From DASWIG01 sp965371445 (lineage in GTDB: Bacteria; Acidobacteriota; Thermoanaerobaculia; Multivoradales; J023), in NCBI GenBank assembly GCA_965371445.1, contig CBDUYN010000066.1, positions 1 through 47,520 of the forward strand: a stretch of DNA of 47,520 bases. The letters are read 5' to 3'. This document shows positions 44,501-47,520 of this stretch, in pieces. The position numbers and the translations under genes were made by a program. Position 1 is the first letter of the stretch; the number at the start of each line of letters is the position of its first letter. The notes under the pieces are model-generated. The model saw only the letters and a program-made list of their open reading frames with translations, made no database searches and was not told the origin of the DNA.

Positions 44501-44853
44501 GGCGCTTTGATCATACCTCGTTCGCCGACCGCCGGCGGCGACGCGGTGATCGCTCCGACGTGGTAGTGGCCGTGGTGCCCCTTCTCGCCGGGTGTCGTCC
44601 GGTGGACCACGAGGGCGCTCCAGTCCTCGCCTTCGCCCCGGCCGCCCATCTTCCGCGCGCCACAATCCTCGGCTCGGCCACTGTTACAGGTCCACGCAGT
44701 GCCGTCCGTCGAGGAGAGATTGAGCGCCAGCGGCAGCCGTCCCTCGAGGGTGTCGGCGACCAGCATGCCCATCGGCTCGTAGGACTCGTCCCAGGGCGTT
44801 CCCCGGGAGACCCGGGAGTGGACGTTTCCCGTCAAGACGAGGAATGGTCCTCC
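44497..44853 (-). pseudogene. C-terminal fragment of an unrecognised protein, coupled to the DUF3179 gene
   Basis: From about 44853 down to the stop at 44497 the minus strand encodes a protein-like segment of about 118 aa (GGPFLVLTGNVHSRVSRG, GTPWDESYEPMGMLVAD, then HHGHYHVGAITASP). It has no plausible start of its own, and the frame farther upstream runs antisense into the beta-propeller gene. It therefore appears to be the tail of a gene whose 5' part was lost. The 4-nt overlap with the DUF3179 start shows the two once formed an operon. Family not recognised. Confidence 0.6.
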
Positions 44854-44977
44854 TGGTTGAGGATGTATTCTAGCGGCAGAGCCGGGGTCGGACCGTAAAG
44901 CTGCTGTCAAAAACGAGGCCCTCAACGCGGCTTCTTCTGTTAGGATGCCTTTCTCAATTACCAGAGGAGGAAAGAGA

Positions 44978-45973
44978 ATGCGTCGGACATTTTCCGTTCT
45001 GAGACTCGCGCTGGCCGGGTTCGTCGTAGCAGGAGCCATGGCCTCCATGCCGCTTGCGGCGGATCACCACATCGAGACCGTGGCGCTTTTCGACGCCGTG
45101 GCCTTCGAGACCCCGGAGAGCATCGTCTTCGACCGCCGGGACAACGCCTACATCAGCCTGGCGCTCACCGGCGAGATCCGCAAAGTAGCCCCCGACGCCA
45201 CGATGTCGAGCCTCGCCTTCCTGCCGATCGGCGCGCCGTGCGGTGAGATTCCGACCGTGACGCTCGGCCTTGCGATCGACCACCGAGATCGGATCTACGT
45301 TGCCGTCAACGCCTGCGACCCGTCAAACCATGGCATCTGGCGGGTGTCGACCCAGACCGGTGCGGCGAAGCTGGTGGGGAGTCTGCCGTCGTTCGTCATC
45401 GGCAACGGCATCGCCATCCACCGCGGCTGGATCTACGTCGCCGACACGTTCGGCGGCAAGGTGTGGCGCTTGCCCAAAGCCGGCGGGATGGCCGAGATCT
45501 GGAGCGAGGACCCGTTGCTCGCTCGTCCGCCGGGCGCCGTCTTTCCGGGCCCCAACGGCGTCCGGGTCTTTCGGAACCATCTCTTCGTCGCGAATTCGTC
45601 GACCGGCAACATCGTCCGGATCCGGATTCGCCGCGGCGTCGCGGACGCCGGCAAGGTCCACGCCACCCTGCCCGACGGCCAGGGCTGCGACGAGTTCGCC
45701 TTCGACGTCAAGGGCAGCATCTACTGCACGACCGACCCGTTCAACACGGTCGTGCGCCTCGACCGCGACGGTGGGAGCGAGATCCTGGCGACGGCGGCCG
45801 ACTTGCTCGACGGTCCAACCTCGGCGGCCTTCGGACGCCGGGCCAAGAACAGCCGTTGGCTCTACGTCACGAACGCGGCCTTCCCACAGTTCACGACGAC
45901 CTTTCGTCCGAGTCTGATGAGGATCCGGGTCGGCGCCCGGGGCGCGCCGCTTCTCGAGCCCCCCGGGCCGTAG
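44978..45973 (+). CDS. Secreted SMP-30/gluconolactonase-like beta-propeller protein, 331 aa
   Basis: A signal peptide (LRLALAGFVVAGAMASMPLAA) is followed by repeated blades such as PESIVFDRRDNAYISL, GLAIDHRDRIYVAVNA and GIAIHRGWIYVADTFGGKVWR, typical of SMP-30/NHL-type six-bladed propellers. Catalytic residues cannot be assigned by eye, so it may be a binding protein and not a lactonase. ATG 44978 is preceded by a strong GAGGAGGAAAGAG; an earlier in-frame start (44945) lacks one. Its 3' end overlaps the convergent hydrolase frame by 112 bp. Confidence 0.82.
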   Translation: MRRTFSVLRLALAGFVVAGAMASMPLAADHHIETVALFDAVAFETPESIVFDRRDNAYISLALTGEIRKVAPDATMSSLAFLPIGAPCGEIPTVTLGLAIDHRDRIYVAVNACDPSNHGIWRVSTQTGAAKLVGSLPSFVIGNGIAIHRGWIYVADTFGGKVWRLPKAGGMAEIWSEDPLLARPPGAVFPGPNGVRVFRNHLFVANSSTGNIVRIRIRRGVADAGKVHATLPDGQGCDEFAFDVKGSIYCTTDPFNTVVRLDRDGGSEILATAADLLDGPTSAAFGRRAKNSRWLYVTNAAFPQFTTTFRPSLMRIRVGARGAPLLEPPGP

Positions 45974-47010
45974 CTCACGGCGACTTGCCGGAATGGCGGA
46001 AGCGTCTCGTCCTCGCCGGGGTAGGGGGCGAGGCAGCTCCTCGCCTCAGTCCGCAGACCGGCCAAGAATTCCCGAACCGTCTCAAGGAACGCGGCCGGCT
46101 GCTCGACGAACGGAAAATGACCGCTCTCTTCGAGCAACACGAGCTTCGAGCCTGGCAACGCCTCGTGCAACGCCGTACCACCGATCCGCGCCCCCGGCTC
46201 CTCGGAGCCGTAGAGGACGAGCGCCGCGACCGAGAGACCTCCGAGCTCCTCGTGGAGGTCGAAGTCCGTCAAGTCGCCCTGCATGCCCGCGAACTGACGG
46301 CTACGTTCCATGTAGTCCTCCGGGACGTAGAGGCGTAGGGCGTCGAGTCCGGCGGGATCGTGGAACTGGTGCTTGAACGACAGGCGGAGCAGCCGCTCGA
46401 TCGCCTCCGTCGGTCGGCTCTTGAACGCTTCGCTCGCGAGGATCACCTGGCGCTTCTCCTTGTCCTCGGCAGTGAGTCGTTCCGCCAAGAGCTTCTCTTC
46501 TTCCTTCCAGAGCTTGCTGCTCGCACTCATCGAGCTCAGGAGCACGAGCGAGAGGAGCCGATCCTCGTGGGCGAGCGCGTAGCGCAGGGCCAGCAGCCCT
46601 CCCCAGGAGTGGGCCATGAGGTGGATGCGATCAAGCCCCAGCGACGTCCGGAGCCCCTCGATGTCCTCGACGAAGGTGGCGATGCGAACGCTCTCCGGCT
46701 CGACCCGCGGAGCCGAACGCCCGCTCAGGCGCTGGTCGTAGAAGATGAGCTCGTAGCCTTCGGCGAGGGGAGCGAGATGCGGCAGCAGGTAGCCGTGCTC
46801 GAGGACGGGGCCGCCATGGACGATGAGGATCGGCTCGCCGTGTCCCATCCGATTGACGTAGAGCTCGGTGCCGTTGACCGGCATAAGCTCCTCGCGGGCG
46901 GCTCCCTCCGCCTGGGCGCCGGCCACGGAAGACGTGAGGAGCGCCAAGAGGAGCACGGTCCACAAGCTGCTTCGAGTCAAGGCTGAGAGACGAAGAGAGA
47001 TCCGGTCCAT
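45862..47010 (-). CDS. Alpha/beta hydrolase, prolyl aminopeptidase-like (S33), exported
   Basis: A signal peptide-like N-terminus (LWTVLLLALLTSSVAGAQA) leads into an alpha/beta hydrolase: oxyanion motif LIVHGGPVLEHGYLLPHL, nucleophile elbow MAHSWGG (Ser nucleophile; the usual first Gly is Ala) and catalytic His in ESGHFPFVEQP. HGGP-type motifs suggest proline iminopeptidase relatives. The recognisable domain ends at about residue 320. The last about 60 residues are low-similarity read-through, of which 37 lie antisense to the end of the beta-propeller gene, so the original stop seems lost. ATG 47010. Confidence 0.82.
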   Translation of the reverse strand: MDRISLRLSALTRSSLWTVLLLALLTSSVAGAQAEGAAREELMPVNGTELYVNRMGHGEPILIVHGGPVLEHGYLLPHLAPLAEGYELIFYDQRLSGRSAPRVEPESVRIATFVEDIEGLRTSLGLDRIHLMAHSWGGLLALRYALAHEDRLLSLVLLSSMSASSKLWKEEEKLLAERLTAEDKEKRQVILASEAFKSRPTEAIERLLRLSFKHQFHDPAGLDALRLYVPEDYMERSRQFAGMQGDLTDFDLHEELGGLSVAALVLYGSEEPGARIGGTALHEALPGSKLVLLEESGHFPFVEQPAAFLETVREFLAGLRTEARSCLAPYPGEDETLPPFRQVAVSYGPGGSRSGAPRAPTRILIRLGRKVVVNCGKAAFVT

Positions 47011-47096
47011 TCTCGGGTCCTCCTGGAAGATGGCACTGGTTGGTCGGTGCGGTCGATGCTACGGCATACGACGCGGGGCGTCCTCAGGTTTCCATC

Positions 47097-47402
47097 GGCT
47101 CGGCGGGCGACATCGTCTACACGGCCGCCATCTCCGGAGTCCCCGCGAGCTTTCTGCGCGGCAGCCTGGAGGCGACGGGGATCCCCGAGGAGCTTTGGTC
47201 GCGCCAGGCGAAGATCGACTTCGGCAAGGGGCTCGACGCGGCTGAGGCGGAGGCCAAGGCCTGGAAGACCGTCTGGTCGGCCGGGCAGGGGGTGACGACG
47301 ATCGAGGACGTCCTGCCGGTGGCGGAGCTCGTGGCGCGGTTGAAGTCGGAGTTTCGCGACGCTGTCGGGCGGCAAGCGGAGCTTTTGGAGCGTTACTACT
47401 AG
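47097..47402 (+). pseudogene. C-terminal remnant of a nitronate monooxygenase
   Basis: The segment GSAGDIVYTAAISGVPASFL, LRGSLEATGIPEELW and KAWKTVWSAGQGVTTIEDV followed by PVAELVARLKSEF matches the C-terminal part of nitronate monooxygenase / NAD(P)H-dependent flavin oxidoreductase proteins. These are normally over 300 aa and bind FMN in their TIM barrel, most of which is missing here. Upstream is the divergent hydrolase gene, so the N-terminal part was deleted. Probably non-functional. Confidence 0.7.
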
Positions 47403-47459
47403 AGTCGTGTCCCGGAAGTCCTTTGACTTATCGGTCCGTTTCCGTCGTAGGGCAGGCTC

Positions 47460-47505
47460 CTCTCTGGGTGGCAAGGCCAAGCAGAGAGCGCCGGTGAAAA
47501 CCGGC
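47460..47505 (+). ncRNA. Pair of adjacent hairpins, possible start of a structured RNA
   Basis: CTCTCTG (47460-47466) pairs with CAGAGAG (47482-47488), with an inner GGC/GCC pair. GCCGGT-GAAA-ACCGGC (47490-47505) follows at once: a 6-bp stem closed by a GNRA-type GAAA tetraloop. Two stacked helices with a tetraloop are unusual for spacer DNA. The window ends 15 nt later, so the element cannot be classified; an intron, riboswitch or other structured RNA is possible. Confidence 0.3.
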
Positions 47506-47520
47506 AGAGTGTAGGAGGTG

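Overview
The window is GC-rich, gene-dense bacterial chromosome. Lipobox lipoproteins, Hfq, MiaA, a BatA/DUF4175-type pair, a complete NADH-quinone oxidoreductase operon and short palindromic intergenic repeats suggest a Gram-negative organism, perhaps an Acidobacteriota (Thermoanaerobaculia-like) lineage. No rRNA or tRNA gene was found to settle this, so the taxonomy is inference.

Region 1 (about 220-15389) is one long minus-strand run. In transcription order it encodes a lipoprotein with a thioredoxin fold and an in-frame UGA at its redox centre, MiaA, Hfq, a TPR-type lipoprotein, a PgsA-like phosphatidyltransferase, DnaE, a small exported protein, RsmD, an M1 aminopeptidase lipoprotein, a DEDDh exonuclease, an FHA-GAF-SpoIIE phosphatase, a GYF-domain protein and a small conserved protein. 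Several junctions overlap by 4 nt. The best discovery here is the first gene. A UGA replaces the first Cys of the CxxC motif (U-G-G-C) and is followed, at the distance expected of a bacterial SECIS element, by a perfect 6-bp hairpin. I therefore read 14028-15389 as one selenoprotein of 453 residues. Its stop codon overlaps the miaA start. MiaA is known to modify tRNAs reading UNN codons, tRNA-Sec among them, so the arrangement hints at coupling between selenium decoding and tRNA modification.

Region 2 (15559-17160, plus strand) is a CrtI/retinol-saturase-type FAD oxidoreductase that diverges from the selenoprotein. Region 3 (17215-32431, minus strand) is the complete complex I operon nuoA-B-CD-E-F-G-H-I-J-K-L-M-N with a fused nuoCD. 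A Uma2-family nuclease-like gene on the opposite strand interrupts it between nuoB and nuoCD. Upstream of nuoA lies a broken P1-family peptidase.

Region 4 (33163-47520) is mixed. It has a BatA/VWA membrane protein; a DUF4175-like coiled-coil protein broken by a single-base frameshift; a GT39-type membrane glycosyltransferase; a divergent amino-sugar kinase / murQ pair for cell-wall sugar recycling; a BrnT/CopG-type toxin-antitoxin pair; a DUF3179 protein; a secreted beta-propeller protein; an alpha/beta hydrolase; and several gene remnants. Interspersed palindromic repeats occur at 36-181 and 42297-42400, and a structured RNA-like pair of hairpins sits at the right edge.
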